Source: Mucilaginibacter endophyticus (lineage in GTDB: Bacteria; Bacteroidota; Bacteroidia; Sphingobacteriales; Sphingobacteriaceae). Taken from it: a DNA stretch of 55,520 nucleotides. The notes under the pieces were generated by a model. It had not been told where the DNA came from. It did no database searches and saw only the letters and a program-made list of their open reading frames with translations. Numbering within the stretch: position 1 is the stretch's first letter; each line of letters begins with the position of its first letter. The translations under genes and the position numbers were made by a program. The stretch spans positions 19,977-75,496 of the forward strand of contig NZ_QPCG01000013.1 of the NCBI RefSeq assembly GCF_003351025.1. Reading direction: 5' to 3'. This document shows, piece by piece, positions 25,358-35,600 of the stretch.

Positions 25358-26251
25358 TTACTAACCGGCGGATCAGGATTATTGGGCAGGCACCTCACCA
25401 CGGCTTTATTGGCTAAAGGCTATACCGTTAGTCATTTAAGCCGCAAAGCGGGTAATGATGCCCGGATAAAAACCTATGTATGGGATATCAATAAAGGTAT
25501 TATCGACGAGCGTTGTATCGATGGCGTTGATACCATTGTACACCTTACCGGTTCGGGCATAGCGGAGAAAAGGTGGACAGAGGCCCGAAAAAGAGACCTG
25601 ATTGATAGTCGCGTGAAGTCGATTGAGTTGGTTTACGATTTGATGAAGCGTAGGCAGCACCAGGTTACTTCTGTAGTTTCCGCATCTGGCATTGGTTATT
25701 ACAGTAATCGGGGCGATGAGCTGATGTTTGAAACCAGCACCCCTACCAACGATTTTATATCTCAATGTTGTGTGTTATGGGAGGCCGCGGTTAACGAGGT
25801 AGAAAAACTTGGCATCCGCACTGTAAAATTCCGTACCGGGGTGGTTTTGGATAAAAATGGCGGAGCGCTGCCAACACTTGCAAAACCTATCAAATTGTTG
25901 GTTGGCTCGCCCATTGGCAGCGGTAAACAATGGGTACCCTGGATCCACTGGCTGGATGTTGTGGATATGTACCTGTTAGGCATCGAAGATAAAGACCTCA
26001 ATGGTGTTTACAATATGGTTGCGCCCAATCCTGTTACCAATCAACAACTCACCCAGGCCGTTGCCAAACATTTACACAAACCACTGTGGGCGCCCAATGT
26101 ACCCGGCTTTTTACTTAAGCTTTTATTGGGCGAAATGAGCAGCATTGTATTGGGCAGTACCAAAGTATCGGCACAAAAAATTGAAGATGCCGGGTTTAAA
26201 TTTAAATATGCCGACCTGGATGCGGCATTAACTGATATTTATGGATCATAA
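25343..26251 (+). CDS. TIGR01777-family NAD-dependent epimerase/oxidoreductase (YfcH-like)
   Basis: A 302-residue SDR-type protein with the dinucleotide motif GGSGLLGRHLTTALLAKGY at its N-terminus, the family segment LTGSGIAEKRWTEARKRDLIDSR, and GKQWVPWIHWLDVVDMYL later, all typical of TIGR01777 proteins (human SDR39U1, E. coli YfcH). Their substrate is unknown. Codons 1-5 (MTRSI) come from the repeat word ATGACACGAAGTA of the upstream array; the start position nonetheless fits the family, where the Rossmann strand begins near residue 4. It overlaps the photolyase gene by 11 bases, so the two are translationally coupled. Confidence 0.9.
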   Translation: MTRSILLTGGSGLLGRHLTTALLAKGYTVSHLSRKAGNDARIKTYVWDINKGIIDERCIDGVDTIVHLTGSGIAEKRWTEARKRDLIDSRVKSIELVYDLMKRRQHQVTSVVSASGIGYYSNRGDELMFETSTPTNDFISQCCVLWEAAVNEVEKLGIRTVKFRTGVVLDKNGGALPTLAKPIKLLVGSPIGSGKQWVPWIHWLDVVDMYLLGIEDKDLNGVYNMVAPNPVTNQQLTQAVAKHLHKPLWAPNVPGFLLKLLLGEMSSIVLGSTKVSAQKIEDAGFKFKYADLDAALTDIYGS

Positions 26252-27554
26252 AACACCTGTAACTTTATTCTGGTTTCGCCGCGATTTAAGGCTTGATGAT
26301 AATACCGGACTATACCATGCCCTCAAAAGCGGCAACCCGGTATTGCCTGTATTTATTTTCGATAAGGAAATTCTTGACCAACTGGAAGATAAAGATGATG
26401 CCCGGGTTACGTTCATTTATCAAACCATTGAAGATTTAAGCGCCCAATTGCACAAACATAACGGTAGCTTACTGGTACTTTATGATAAAGCCGCTCATGC
26501 CTGGGATGAGCTGATCAAAACATATAACATAGCCGAAGTTTATGCTAATCATGATTACGAACCCTACGCCACCAAACGTGACGGCGAGGTACGTGCAAAA
26601 CTTAACAAGCATGATATCCCCTTCAAAACTTATAAAGACCAGGTAATTTTTGAAAAGGATGAAGTAGTAAAAGATGATGGCAAACCGTACACGGTTTATA
26701 CCCCGTATCAGCGCAAATGGTACAGTGCGTTAAAACCATTTTATTTAAAGGCTTATCCTACAAAAAGGTATCTCAAAAACCTCTACCAAACCAAGGCCCT
26801 ATCAATACCGACTTTAAAAGATATGGGCTTTGAAAAAAGCGATATGCCACTGCCGGATAAAGGCTACGAAAGTGTTATTAAAGATTATAAAGAGCAAAGA
26901 GATTTCCCGGCCATTGAAGGTACTTCACATATCGGCATGCACTTACGTTTCGGTACAGTAAGTATTCGTGAACTGGCAAGTACTGCCCATAGCTATCATG
27001 ATAAAACATGGCTCAATGAACTCATCTGGCGAGAATTTTATATGATGATCCTCCATCATTTTCCGCATACGATGGATCATGCTTTCAGGCCGGAATATGA
27101 CCGTATCCATTGGGTAAATGATGAAAAACAGTTTGAAGCATGGTGCAAAGGTGAAACCGGTTTCCCGATCATTGACGCGGGCATGCGCGAGCTTAATGCT
27201 ACAGGCTTTATGCATAACCGGGTACGCATGATAGTAGCCAGTTTTTTAAGTAAAGACCTGCTGATTGACTGGCGCTGGGGCGAACGTTATTTTGCCCGCA
27301 AACTACTGGATTATGAAATGGCCAGCAATGTTGGCGGCTGGCAATGGGCAGCAGGTTCGGGTACCGATGCCGCGCCATACTTCAGGATCTTTAACCCCGA
27401 AGCCCAAACTAAAAAGTTTGACCCCGAACTTAAATATATAAAAAAATGGGTTCCGGAATATGCCGACTTCAGCAAATATCCAAAACCCATTGTTGATCAC
27501 AGTAAAGCCCGCGACCGGTGTTTAGCAGCGTTTAAAAAAGCGCTGGCTAAGTAA
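26241..27554 (+). CDS. phr: Deoxyribodipyrimidine photolyase (cryptochrome/photolyase family)
   Basis: The 437-residue enzyme repairs UV-made cyclobutane dimers using light. Residues 1-130 form the antenna domain (LFWFRRDLRLDDNTGLYHAL). The FAD-binding domain covers about 210-437, with FGTVSIRELAS, WLNELIWREFYMMILHHFP, GMRELNATGFMHNRVRM and YEMASNVGGWQWAAGSGTDA. Length is slightly short of the usual 450-480 but all hallmark segments are present. A regulatory coupling with the preceding epimerase-like gene is implied by the 11-base overlap. Confidence 0.93.
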   Translation: MDHKTPVTLFWFRRDLRLDDNTGLYHALKSGNPVLPVFIFDKEILDQLEDKDDARVTFIYQTIEDLSAQLHKHNGSLLVLYDKAAHAWDELIKTYNIAEVYANHDYEPYATKRDGEVRAKLNKHDIPFKTYKDQVIFEKDEVVKDDGKPYTVYTPYQRKWYSALKPFYLKAYPTKRYLKNLYQTKALSIPTLKDMGFEKSDMPLPDKGYESVIKDYKEQRDFPAIEGTSHIGMHLRFGTVSIRELASTAHSYHDKTWLNELIWREFYMMILHHFPHTMDHAFRPEYDRIHWVNDEKQFEAWCKGETGFPIIDAGMRELNATGFMHNRVRMIVASFLSKDLLIDWRWGERYFARKLLDYEMASNVGGWQWAAGSGTDAAPYFRIFNPEAQTKKFDPELKYIKKWVPEYADFSKYPKPIVDHSKARDRCLAAFKKALAK

Positions 27555-27557
27555 ATA

Positions 27558-28481
27558 TTAGTTAGAAACCGCAGATATCGTAAAATCAAAATAGGTCACA
27601 ACATTTGCAGCTATCGATGAACTACCTGTTGTACCGTAACCAAATCTTGAAGGTATTATCATTGATACAGCAGCTCCTGTTGTTTGTCCGGTCAGCCCTT
27701 CCTGCACACCCTTAACTAATTGATTAACTGTCAGAGACGAAGAAGTTTGACCTTGATTTGTAGTACTGTCAAATACTGTATCATTTAAGTATTTACCCGA
27801 ATAGGTACAGGTGATATATGAATCAAGATCAATCAGATCTGAACCCGTACCAGGGGTGGCTATTTTTATATATACACCATCTGCTGATTTAGCAAAACCT
27901 GTAAGCCCCTTGGATTTGATGTAGTTATTAATGATAGCATCATCATAAAGTTCCTGGTTTGAAACCACGTTAATATAGTAATCCAAACTTTGGTTACCGC
28001 CAATATGGGTATTGGCGTTGCTTGAACTACCGGTTCCATAACCGTTAACGCCATAAGCCAAATGCGATGGAATGATAACCCTTGCGGATGTGCCTTTATA
28101 TTTTATCAGGTTGTGGATAGCAGTTTGCAATCCCTTAGGCAAGTTAGTGCTAACATGGCCTAAATAGCCATAATAATGGTTCTGGTTTAATGAGTCGACA
28201 GATACAAACTTTCCGTCAAGGGTGCGAAGCGTAAATACAAAAGAGATCTGATCTGAATAATCCATCGGGGTACCGCGGCCCTGAGATATTATTTTGTAGT
28301 AAATACCGGAAGTATCGCCACCGGTAGTATCACGAAGCATATCTGTAATGCCGTTTGCAGCTATGTAATTTTTTATCTGAGATTCGTCGTATTGTTTAAT
28401 ATCAGGGTCGTTCCTGTCTTTCCGGCACGACATAAAGCCTATAGAGATAAGTACTAAGAGCGTAAAAATTGTTTGTTTCAT
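27558..28481 (-). CDS. FKBP-type peptidyl-prolyl isomerase lipoprotein with two FKBP domains
   Basis: A 307-residue lipoprotein: signal with lipobox FMSC and Cys19. Two FKBP-like domains follow, the first at about 55-170 (GTSARVIIPSHLAYGVNGYG) and the second at about 185-307 (KGVQEGLTGQTTGAAVSMII, PSRFGYGTTG). FKBP enzymes isomerise Xaa-Pro bonds to help protein folding in the periplasm. The domains differ in active-site residues, so one may be only a chaperone module. Transcribed after the single-domain FKBP gene at 28560-29060 with an 78-base gap, probably as one unit. Confidence 0.85.
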   Translation of the reverse strand: MKQTIFTLLVLISIGFMSCRKDRNDPDIKQYDESQIKNYIAANGITDMLRDTTGGDTSGIYYKIISQGRGTPMDYSDQISFVFTLRTLDGKFVSVDSLNQNHYYGYLGHVSTNLPKGLQTAIHNLIKYKGTSARVIIPSHLAYGVNGYGTGSSSNANTHIGGNQSLDYYINVVSNQELYDDAIINNYIKSKGLTGFAKSADGVYIKIATPGTGSDLIDLDSYITCTYSGKYLNDTVFDSTTNQGQTSSSLTVNQLVKGVQEGLTGQTTGAAVSMIIPSRFGYGTTGSSSIAANVVTYFDFTISAVSN

Positions 28482-28559
28482 TTATTATAATTTGTCTTTT
28501 TAACCGCCAAAAGCGCTTTGCTTTTCCTGGCTTATATTATTCTTTTTTATCAGGCTTTA

Positions 28560-29060
28560 TTAATTGGTTACGCTATACAACTGAATTTGAAAATCAAGTA
28601 CCGAATTAGCCGGCAAATGTATCGAATCCTGCGCATATGGCCCGTAAGCATAACGCGAAGGGATCAGCAACCTCACCTTTCCTCCCGGTTTTATCTGTGG
28701 AATGCCTAACTGCCAGCCTTTAATTACAGCTCCCAGTACATAGCTGGGGTGAAACTGATCTGTCTGCGCAAACACAAAACCCGATGTCAGGACCTTACCT
28801 GTAAAACCAACTGTAACCTGTGTCGAATTGGTATAAAGAACATTACCGGTTCCGCCTTCGCCATCGTTCACAATATAGTAAACACCTGTTGTATCTACCC
28901 GTTTGGCTTTAAGCGTACTATTGGCAGCCAGATAATCGCTGATTATCTTATCATCAATAGCGGCTTGTGCCCGGTATTGTACAGCAGGGTCAACAGATGA
29001 TTTAACACATCCGAAAATAATGGTGCTTAACAGCAGTAAAACTAACAGAATCCTGTTCAT
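28560..29060 (-). CDS. FKBP-type peptidyl-prolyl isomerase lipoprotein (single domain)
   Basis: Starting at ATG 29060 gives 166 residues with lipoprotein signal MNRILLVLLLLSTIIFGC (Cys18). The open frame extends upstream to 29123, but the extra residues would precede the signal and are unlikely. One FKBP domain covers about 70-166, with TQVTVGFTGKVLTSG and GWQLGIPQIKPGGKVRLLIP, SRYAYGPYA. It pairs with the two-domain FKBP gene downstream; the two probably derive from duplication and act on exported proteins. Confidence 0.86.
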   Translation of the reverse strand: MNRILLVLLLLSTIIFGCVKSSVDPAVQYRAQAAIDDKIISDYLAANSTLKAKRVDTTGVYYIVNDGEGGTGNVLYTNSTQVTVGFTGKVLTSGFVFAQTDQFHPSYVLGAVIKGWQLGIPQIKPGGKVRLLIPSRYAYGPYAQDSIHLPANSVLDFQIQLYSVTN

Positions 29061-29211
29061 CAATTCAAAAGGCAAATTTATTCTTTTAAAATAGAAAAAC
29101 GGCAGCTTAACACTTTTTAACAATTAATAAAAAGCAGGCACCGTTTATAACACCCCACAGAGGATATTTTGAAGCTAAAACGTTCGATTTGAAGTAAAAG
29201 TGTTCTACCGT
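29061..29211. other. Intergenic region upstream of the FKBP genes
   Basis: About 150 bases of A+T-rich DNA separate the FKBP start from the repeat array at 29212. The promoter of the FKBP pair should lie here, but I could not define it. No gene is supported. Confidence 0.4.
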
Positions 29212-29591
29212 CATTTTGCTTCGCAGTCATTTTTTGCTACGCCAGTCATTGCGCTGCGCTGTCATCGGTCATTGACCACTGCACCACAAGAAATTAACAT
29301 TTAATGATACAAAGTAAAATGACTGCATAGCAAATGACTGCAACGCGCAATGACAGCGCAATGACACGAAGTAAATGACTGCATAGCAAAATGACTGCAA
29401 CGCGTAATGACAGCGCAGCGCAATGACACGAAGTAAATGACTGCATAGCAAAATGACTGCAACGCGTAATGACAGCGCAGCGCAATGACACGAAGTAAAT
29501 GACTGCATAGCAAAATGACTGCAACGCGTAATGACAGCGCAGCGCAATGACACGAAGTAAATGACTGCGAAGCAAATGACGCGCAGCAAAC
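29212..29591. repeat. 62-base tandem repeat array of AATGAC words, with inverted left arm
   Basis: The right part (about 29309-29580) is a tandem array with an exact 62-base period: the word ACGAAGTAA recurs at 29366, 29428, 29490 and 29552. Each unit is four sub-units that all begin AATGAC (16+16+16+14 bases): AATGACTGCATAGCAA, AATGACTGCAACGCGT, AATGACAGCGCAGCGC and AATGACACGAAGTA. The left part (29212-29275) carries the complementary words (GTCATTTTGCTTCGCAGTCA and related). The array ends one base from the marR stop codon. No spacers are present, so it is not a CRISPR. Confidence 0.92.
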
Positions 29592-30035
29592 TCAGGGTTT
29601 ATAATTAACCGTAAGCTTGTTGAGTTTTTTAAGGGTTTCTATGAGGTGCTGTTTATCGGCTTCGCTAATGTTGGCGTCAAGGTAGTTATTAAACTGCCTT
29701 ACTATTACACGGGCCTGGTGCCGTTTTTCTTTACCTAATGGGGTAAGGTATATCTTAACTGAGCGTTTATCCCCCTCGTTACTTTCGCGGTAAATAAGAC
29801 CGGTGGCTTCCAGCTGACTAAGCATGCGCGACAAGCTGGTTGATTTAAGCCCCAGCAAGGCCGCCGCCTGCGATACGGTGGTGCCCTCCTTTTCGTCGAT
29901 ATTAATGAGCAGGTAACCTATTGATTGTGTAAAGCCAAACTCAGTAACCAACTGGTTGTACCGGTTAGCCATGGTTTGCCACACTATTTTTATAAAATAG
30001 TCGATAGTTTCCTGGTGTTTTACATTATTATGCAT
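29592..30035 (-). CDS. MarR-family transcriptional regulator
   Basis: From ATG at 30035 the protein has 147 residues; a TTG three codons upstream is also open. The winged helix domain is clear: SQAAALLGLKSTSLSRMLSQLEATGLIYR, followed by the wing GDKRSVKIYLTPLGKEK. MarR proteins bind as dimers and respond to small ligands or oxidation. No divergent partner is present; the array at 29212-29591 abuts its stop codon, and an inverted repeat of GTTCAT words lies upstream. Targets unknown; ggt upstream on the same strand is a possible one. Confidence 0.9.
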   Translation of the reverse strand: MHNNVKHQETIDYFIKIVWQTMANRYNQLVTEFGFTQSIGYLLINIDEKEGTTVSQAAALLGLKSTSLSRMLSQLEATGLIYRESNEGDKRSVKIYLTPLGKEKRHQARVIVRQFNNYLDANISEADKQHLIETLKKLNKLTVNYKP

Positions 30036-30078
30036 GCCTACCAAACGTAAGAAATGGATATTGATTACGCAAGGGCTT

Positions 30079-30190
30079 TGTTCATTTGTTCATTAGTTCA
30101 CTGGTTCATTAGTGCCATAAGTCGAAATAAACGTCGTTATGCATCGCATCAAATACCAATGAACTAATGAACCAGTGAACTGATGAACGA
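30079..30190. repeat. Inverted repeat of GTTCAT/ATGAAC words
   Basis: Left arm 30088-30112 and right arm 30164-30188 match in inverted orientation at 24 of 25 positions. Each arm is itself built of GTTCATTAGTTCACTGGTTC-type words. It fills the gap between the ggt stop codon (30193) and the marR start, and could form a strong RNA hairpin there. Confidence 0.88.
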
Positions 30191-30192
30191 CG

Positions 30193-31914
30193 TTACCAAC
30201 CCATCTTCGTATCATCCCCTCTCGGGTCGGCGCCGCCTTCGTAGTAGCCCCATTTGGTTTTCATGATGGCATCAACCCTGCCGATGGATTGCCTGCTTAC
30301 TATTTTGTATCCTTTACTTTGCAGTTTGTTCAGGGTAAGGCTGTCAACGCCGTCTTTTTCAATAGTTACCTCATCGGGCAACCATTGGCTGTGGAAACGC
30401 TTTGAAGCAACTGCCTGTTGCATACTCTGATTAAATTCAATTACGTTGAGTATGGTTTGAAAAACCGAGGTGATAATGGTTGAGCCTCCGGGGGTGCCAA
30501 CCACCATTAACAATTTACCATCTTTTTCAACAATGGTAGGTGTCATGGATGATAGCATCCGTTTACCTGGCTGGATACTGTTTGCCTTGCCACCGATAAG
30601 TCCATACATATTCGGGACGCCCGGCTTTGAACTGAAATCGTCCATTTCGTTGTTAAGCAAAAAACCCGCCCCGCTTACAAAAATCCTTGAGCCAAAAGTG
30701 TCGTTCAATGTAGTAGTAATAGATACCGCGTTGCCATCTCTGTCAACAATAGAGTAGTGTGTGGTCTGATTGCTTTCATATCCTACAAATGCCCCCGGCT
30801 GGATACTGGTGCTTGGCGTGGCCGCGTCCCAGCTAAAAGTTTTCATACGCGATGTGATATAAGCCGGCCTGAGCAGGCTATCAACCGGCACTTTATAAAA
30901 ATCCGGGTCGCCAAGATATTTAGATCTATCGGCATATACCCGGCGTTCGGCCTCTACAATAAGCCTGATGGTAGAATCCTGGTTATATCCCCATTGTTTA
31001 AGCGGATAAGGCTCAACCGATTTCAGCAGTTGTAGCAATGCAATCCCACCGCTTGACGGCGGCGGCATAGTGATGATCTTATACTCCTTATAGTTACCAA
31101 CAAGGGCATCGCGCCAAACGGAATGATAATTTTTAAGGTCGGCCTTAGTGATGAGTCCATTGCCCAGTTTCATTTCGGCTACTACTAAATCAGCAACCGG
31201 GCCATCATAAAATCCGTCGCGCCCTTTATCGCGGATCTGTTCAAATGTTTTAGCGAGGTCCTCCTGCACCAGTAAATCACCTTCTTTCCATTCGCCATCC
31301 TTCACCAAATAATTTTTACCGGGATTTAACTTTTTGAATTGATCGGCAGCACTGTTCAGGTCCTTAGCCAGGTGTTTGGTTATCTTAAAACCATTACGGG
31401 CAAGGTTAATAGCGGGCTGCACCAGGTCGGCCCATTTCAGTTTGCCGTATTTACGATGAGCTTCCACCATGCCATCAACAGACCCCGGCACGCCCGAGGC
31501 CTTGTGTGTGTATAGGCTCATATCAGGAATTACGTTGCCTGCCGAGTCGAGGTACATATTGGCATTGGCCTCTGCGGGGCCCTTCTCCCTAAAATCGAGC
31601 GTACTTGTTTTGCCATCACCGGCACGGTAAACCATGAAGCCGCCTCCGCCAATGTTGCCGGCCTCGGGTAAAGTAACTGTTAAAGCAAATTGAACCGCGA
31701 CAGCGGCGTCAACCGCGTTACCTCCTTTTTTCAATATATCAAGTCCAACCTGTGCCGCATCGGGATAGGCGCAAACCACCATCCCGTTGTGGTATTGACC
31801 GCTGTTGTTCAATCCCAATTGCCCCGGCGCACAACCAGCCAGGGTGAAAAATATTACGGCAAAAAACAGGAACCGGCATTTCGGATTATTTACTTTGAAG
31901 AAGTTTATAGTCAT
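30193..31914 (-). CDS. ggt: Gamma-glutamyltransferase (lipoprotein)
   Basis: The 573-residue precursor begins with a lipoprotein signal ending TLAGC (Cys28). The enzyme self-cleaves into two subunits; the nucleophile is Thr384 at the start of TTHYSIVD, close to the expected position. Other family motifs are NIGGGGFMVYR, DFREKGPAEA, GVPGSVDGMVEAHRKYGKL, NNEMDDFSSKPG and the glycine-rich GTPGGSTI. It transfers or hydrolyses gamma-glutamyl groups of glutathione and related peptides in the periplasm. Full length. It is transcribed toward marR with a repeat between. Confidence 0.95.
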   Translation of the reverse strand: MTINFFKVNNPKCRFLFFAVIFFTLAGCAPGQLGLNNSGQYHNGMVVCAYPDAAQVGLDILKKGGNAVDAAVAVQFALTVTLPEAGNIGGGGFMVYRAGDGKTSTLDFREKGPAEANANMYLDSAGNVIPDMSLYTHKASGVPGSVDGMVEAHRKYGKLKWADLVQPAINLARNGFKITKHLAKDLNSAADQFKKLNPGKNYLVKDGEWKEGDLLVQEDLAKTFEQIRDKGRDGFYDGPVADLVVAEMKLGNGLITKADLKNYHSVWRDALVGNYKEYKIITMPPPSSGGIALLQLLKSVEPYPLKQWGYNQDSTIRLIVEAERRVYADRSKYLGDPDFYKVPVDSLLRPAYITSRMKTFSWDAATPSTSIQPGAFVGYESNQTTHYSIVDRDGNAVSITTTLNDTFGSRIFVSGAGFLLNNEMDDFSSKPGVPNMYGLIGGKANSIQPGKRMLSSMTPTIVEKDGKLLMVVGTPGGSTIITSVFQTILNVIEFNQSMQQAVASKRFHSQWLPDEVTIEKDGVDSLTLNKLQSKGYKIVSRQSIGRVDAIMKTKWGYYEGGADPRGDDTKMGW

Positions 31915-32157
31915 TACAACAATTTAATTTTCACTAATTTATATTATTCGGGCACTTAATTTAACAATCCAACCCTATTATTTCGCACTGAAAACCAACC
32001 CAATACAAACAAAACAGGAATGTTTTTTTCGGGCAAATACCATAAAAAGTCAATTCTGCCGTTTATTTGCATAAAATATAAAAGCTCAAATTGAGTTAAA
32101 CAAGCTGGTCACTTTTTTGTTACAGCTACAATATTGTCAATCATTAAATTCATCTGC
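31915..32157. other. Divergent intergenic region
   Basis: The 243 bases between ggt and the small barrel gene are A+T-rich and must contain both promoters. A short palindrome CTCAAATTGAG lies around 32085-32095. No convincing -33/-7 pair, no word array and no small gene could be recognised. Confidence 0.4.
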
Positions 32158-32652
32158 ATGAAAAAATTAACGTACCTTTTATTTCTTTCCGTTTCCCTTT
32201 TACTTATCAGCAAAAAATCACAAGCCCAGGACTATAAAACAGCAGTAGGTTTAAAGTTTGGCGCATACGAGATTGGCCCATCCGTTAAATACTTTATGGA
32301 CAAAGGCACAGCGCTTGAGGGTATCTTAGGTATCCGCGATCATGGCGCGGTGCTAACCGGTTTATACGAATTAAACCAACAAGCCTTTAACGTTGATAAA
32401 CTAAGCTTTTACTATGGCTTTGGTGGTCACCTTGGTTCGGTAGGTAGCGGTTACTACAAACGCTTTGGCGGCGACGACGAATACTATAACGGCAAACACA
32501 TCCTGATTGGCGCCGATGCGGTTATCGGTTTAGAATATGTGTTACCATCTGCCCCTATCGCTATCAGCCTTGACCTTAACCCACGCCTGGAGTTGGCGAG
32601 AGGCCCATTCTTTGACATTGCACCCGGACTGGGCGTAAAATATACCTTCTAA
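32158..32652 (+). CDS. Small outer-membrane beta-barrel-like protein
   Basis: Starting at ATG 32158 gives 164 residues with signal peptide MKKLTYLLFLSVSLLLIS to KSQAQ; the frame is open eight codons further upstream but those precede the signal. The mature part has alternating strands (TAVGLKFGAYEIGPSVKYFM, SFYYGFGGHLGSVGSGYY, GLEYVLPSAPIAISLDLNPR) and ends in the aromatic GLGVKYTF, typical of an eight-stranded outer-membrane barrel. Function unknown. Convergent with the large subtilase gene, 27 bases apart. Confidence 0.78.
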   Translation: MKKLTYLLFLSVSLLLISKKSQAQDYKTAVGLKFGAYEIGPSVKYFMDKGTALEGILGIRDHGAVLTGLYELNQQAFNVDKLSFYYGFGGHLGSVGSGYYKRFGGDDEYYNGKHILIGADAVIGLEYVLPSAPIAISLDLNPRLELARGPFFDIAPGLGVKYTF

Positions 32653-32679
32653 AAATTAAAAAAAGCTATCATCACCTGC

Positions 32680-35600
32680 TTAACGGGTGATGATAACTTT
32701 TTGTGAATAAACCTTCTGCCCCAGTAATACTTTTAACACATACACTCCCGGTGTTTGCCTGCTTACGTTAAGTGTTGTACTATAAGGCCCCTGATCAATA
32801 TTTTGCTGGGCACTTTGATAAACAGCTTCACCACCGGCATTAATAAGCGATAGTTTCATAGTGGCGGCTTCCTTAGCCGAAAATACCACATTTAAATTGG
32901 TGCTTACTGGTACCGGAAAGGCGCTTAATCCTATCTCGCTCTTAGTCCCGGCAACACCTTCCCGCGCATAAAAATAATTGTCAGATTGTGCCACACACCC
33001 ATTGGCCAGGGTAACCTGTACCTGGTACTTTCCGCTTTGTGTAGGATTATAGGTTACAGCTGTAGCCCCGCTTATAACGTTTCCATCCAACAACCATTGG
33101 TTACCATCGGTAAAGCTCGAGGTGAGGGTATTATTTGCCTGTGTAATAACAGGCTTACTTAATGTTACCGCTTTACGTGCGGCCGACGCGCAGCCCAGGC
33201 TTTGCACCTTCACATCGTAAAAGTAATAGTAGTAACCTTTATATGCCGTAGTATCGCCATTGGTTGCGGAGGCACTATTGCCTGTAATACTAAATATATT
33301 ACCTATTTTGAAAGGATAACCTGTTACCCCTCCGTTGCTCCGGTATATAGTAGCCTGATCCGCAAAATCAACCGAGATCTGGTAATCACCGGCAGCGGGT
33401 AATGACAAGTTCAGGTCATACACCTTCCCCTGATCATTGGGATCATCGGGCTGCGCACCGGCCAGCGGTGTGGTGCGTGTAGCAACAGCATCGATAGAGG
33501 TTGAAGAAACAATCTGCCCGTTGGCGTTAGCAACGTTAAAGGTTATCTTACCCGAATTACCGATATAAAGACGTGCGCTCTTAATGAGCACCGGCACCTT
33601 GGTATTTACAGTTATATAAGGCGTAAACTGGTTGTAGCCACCAGCTGTAAACGTGCCTTTAGTGGCTGGGCCAACGGTTCCTTTAAAATCATTAATACCC
33701 GCGTAATAGGTATTATTAACCGGAGCCTGATTGGTTAAAGCTTCGCTCCCCGCGGCTATAGGTAAAACGTCGTTAGCATTCTGATACCATAATACCGAGC
33801 CATCGCCCGTACCAAATAATTCGTATTGGTTAGTGGTGGCGCAATAATAAGCACTCAGGTCGCCAATAGTTGCCGGCGAATTAATCACCACATTAGCTGT
33901 TACCGAGTTATTGCTGCTAACCGGATCGCCGGTAAGTTTGCTGGTAGCGGTAATAGTATAAGATGCGCCTGCAACCGCGTTAAACTCCTGGCTAAAGGTA
34001 AAGTTGTCTTCGGCTAAGGCAGGTAACGAGCTTTTATAACTTTCGTTATAAGTAGTAGTAACGTTATTGGCATCGGTAATGGTAACCGTTACCGGGATGT
34101 TATTGATTGCAGCATTGCCAAAGTTTTTAATCCGCACGGTAATGGGCGTACTTGCCGAGCATGAACCACTGCTGCCTGGGCTTACTATAGATATAACCCC
34201 GGCATCAATACTGGTTTGCAGAAACTGAACCCTGTAATCCTGTGTCTCGCCTTTGGCATAGGCACCACAAGCCTTAATGGTTGATGCATCGCTTGTTTCG
34301 GTAAGTACAACACGCATCAGGCTATACGCTCCGGCAACCACCGTACCGGGAACAGTGATATTTGTGTTATAAGTACCCGTACCATTAATGATCCCTGTTG
34401 TAGCAACAAGCTCGTTATCTTCAAAAACCCCGTTGGCATTCCAGTCGATAAATACTTTGGCGGCTTTATTGAAATTGTTGGCACAAGTACCCAGGGTAAT
34501 ACTCAGGGGATACGTTTTAGCCTGCTCAAGTTGCGCGGTAAGACTCGTATAGTCCGAATAGCTTGTACAGCCTGCAGCGGGGGAATTATCAATATTAGCC
34601 AGTTTAATGTTATCAATCCTCGAATCGGTACTTGAAAGCGGGGCCGAAGCGCAATAAGCAGTTCCGCCAACGCCTGTAACAATGAGCGAATAGGCTTGCG
34701 ATCCGGATGATAAAGTACCTTTGTGTGATACCGTAATGGTATATGCCCTGCCGGGAACCGAGTTAGGGATATATACCTGCTCAATATTATCACGGATGTT
34801 ATCACCATGAGTCGCGGCAAAACCCGGTTTCTCCGGATCAAGCACCCAGGGAGTAAAAGTAGTAGTACCATCGCTCACCCTGATATCAAGATCATTCACC
34901 AGTTTAGGGGTACGGCTGTTGATCACCCCTTCGGTAGTAGCCGAGCCTTGCAGATCTGTCCAGGCTATGGTTGCGGCCAGCAGCCGGTTACCCGATGCTA
35001 TTACGTTATAGGTTTGTGTTTGTCCCTGGCTTAATGTTTTTTCACTTACAATACTTTTGCCGCCGTTATCGGTAATTGCTTGCGCTGCTTCGGGCATGTT
35101 CAGTAAACCCCAGCCGTAAATATAATCGGGGCCTACATTTCCGGCGTCAAAAGCGGTATGGCAAACCAAGCCTTTCAATGTAGCCGAACGCATAAAGGCC
35201 CCACCGTTTTGCTTAGCATAATATTCCTGCAATAAATAAAGCGACCCTGTAACATTAGGAGCAGCCATTGAAGTACCTGACAGTGTAAGATATGATGTAG
35301 TGTTATCAACACCAACCGAAAGCACATTAACACCATCACCAACAATATCGGGCTTAATGCGACCGTCATCAGTCGGCCCCCAACTGCTGAAAGGGGCAAT
35401 CACTACATTCTCCCTTACTTTAGGCCCGTAAGGAAGCGGGTAAACAGCTCCTACAGTAAGTATGTTTTTGGCATTACCGCTGGTACTGATAATATCATAG
35501 CCATCGTTATTGCTGATGCCTGCAGGCCGTGCACCTTTGCTTACAAAAGTTTGATCGGTCTTGCTTTTATAGCCGTAGTAGGTTTCACCAACAGCCGGGC

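Noticed and set aside
29309..29580. Possible CRISPR array
   Set aside because: There are no unique spacers between the copies; the units are contiguous and identical, and no cas gene is nearby.
29269..29589. Overlapping minus-strand frames of 70-106 codons across the tandem array
   Set aside because: A 62-base period shifts the frame at each copy, so all frames stay open and repeat the same residues. They are a by-product of the array, not genes.
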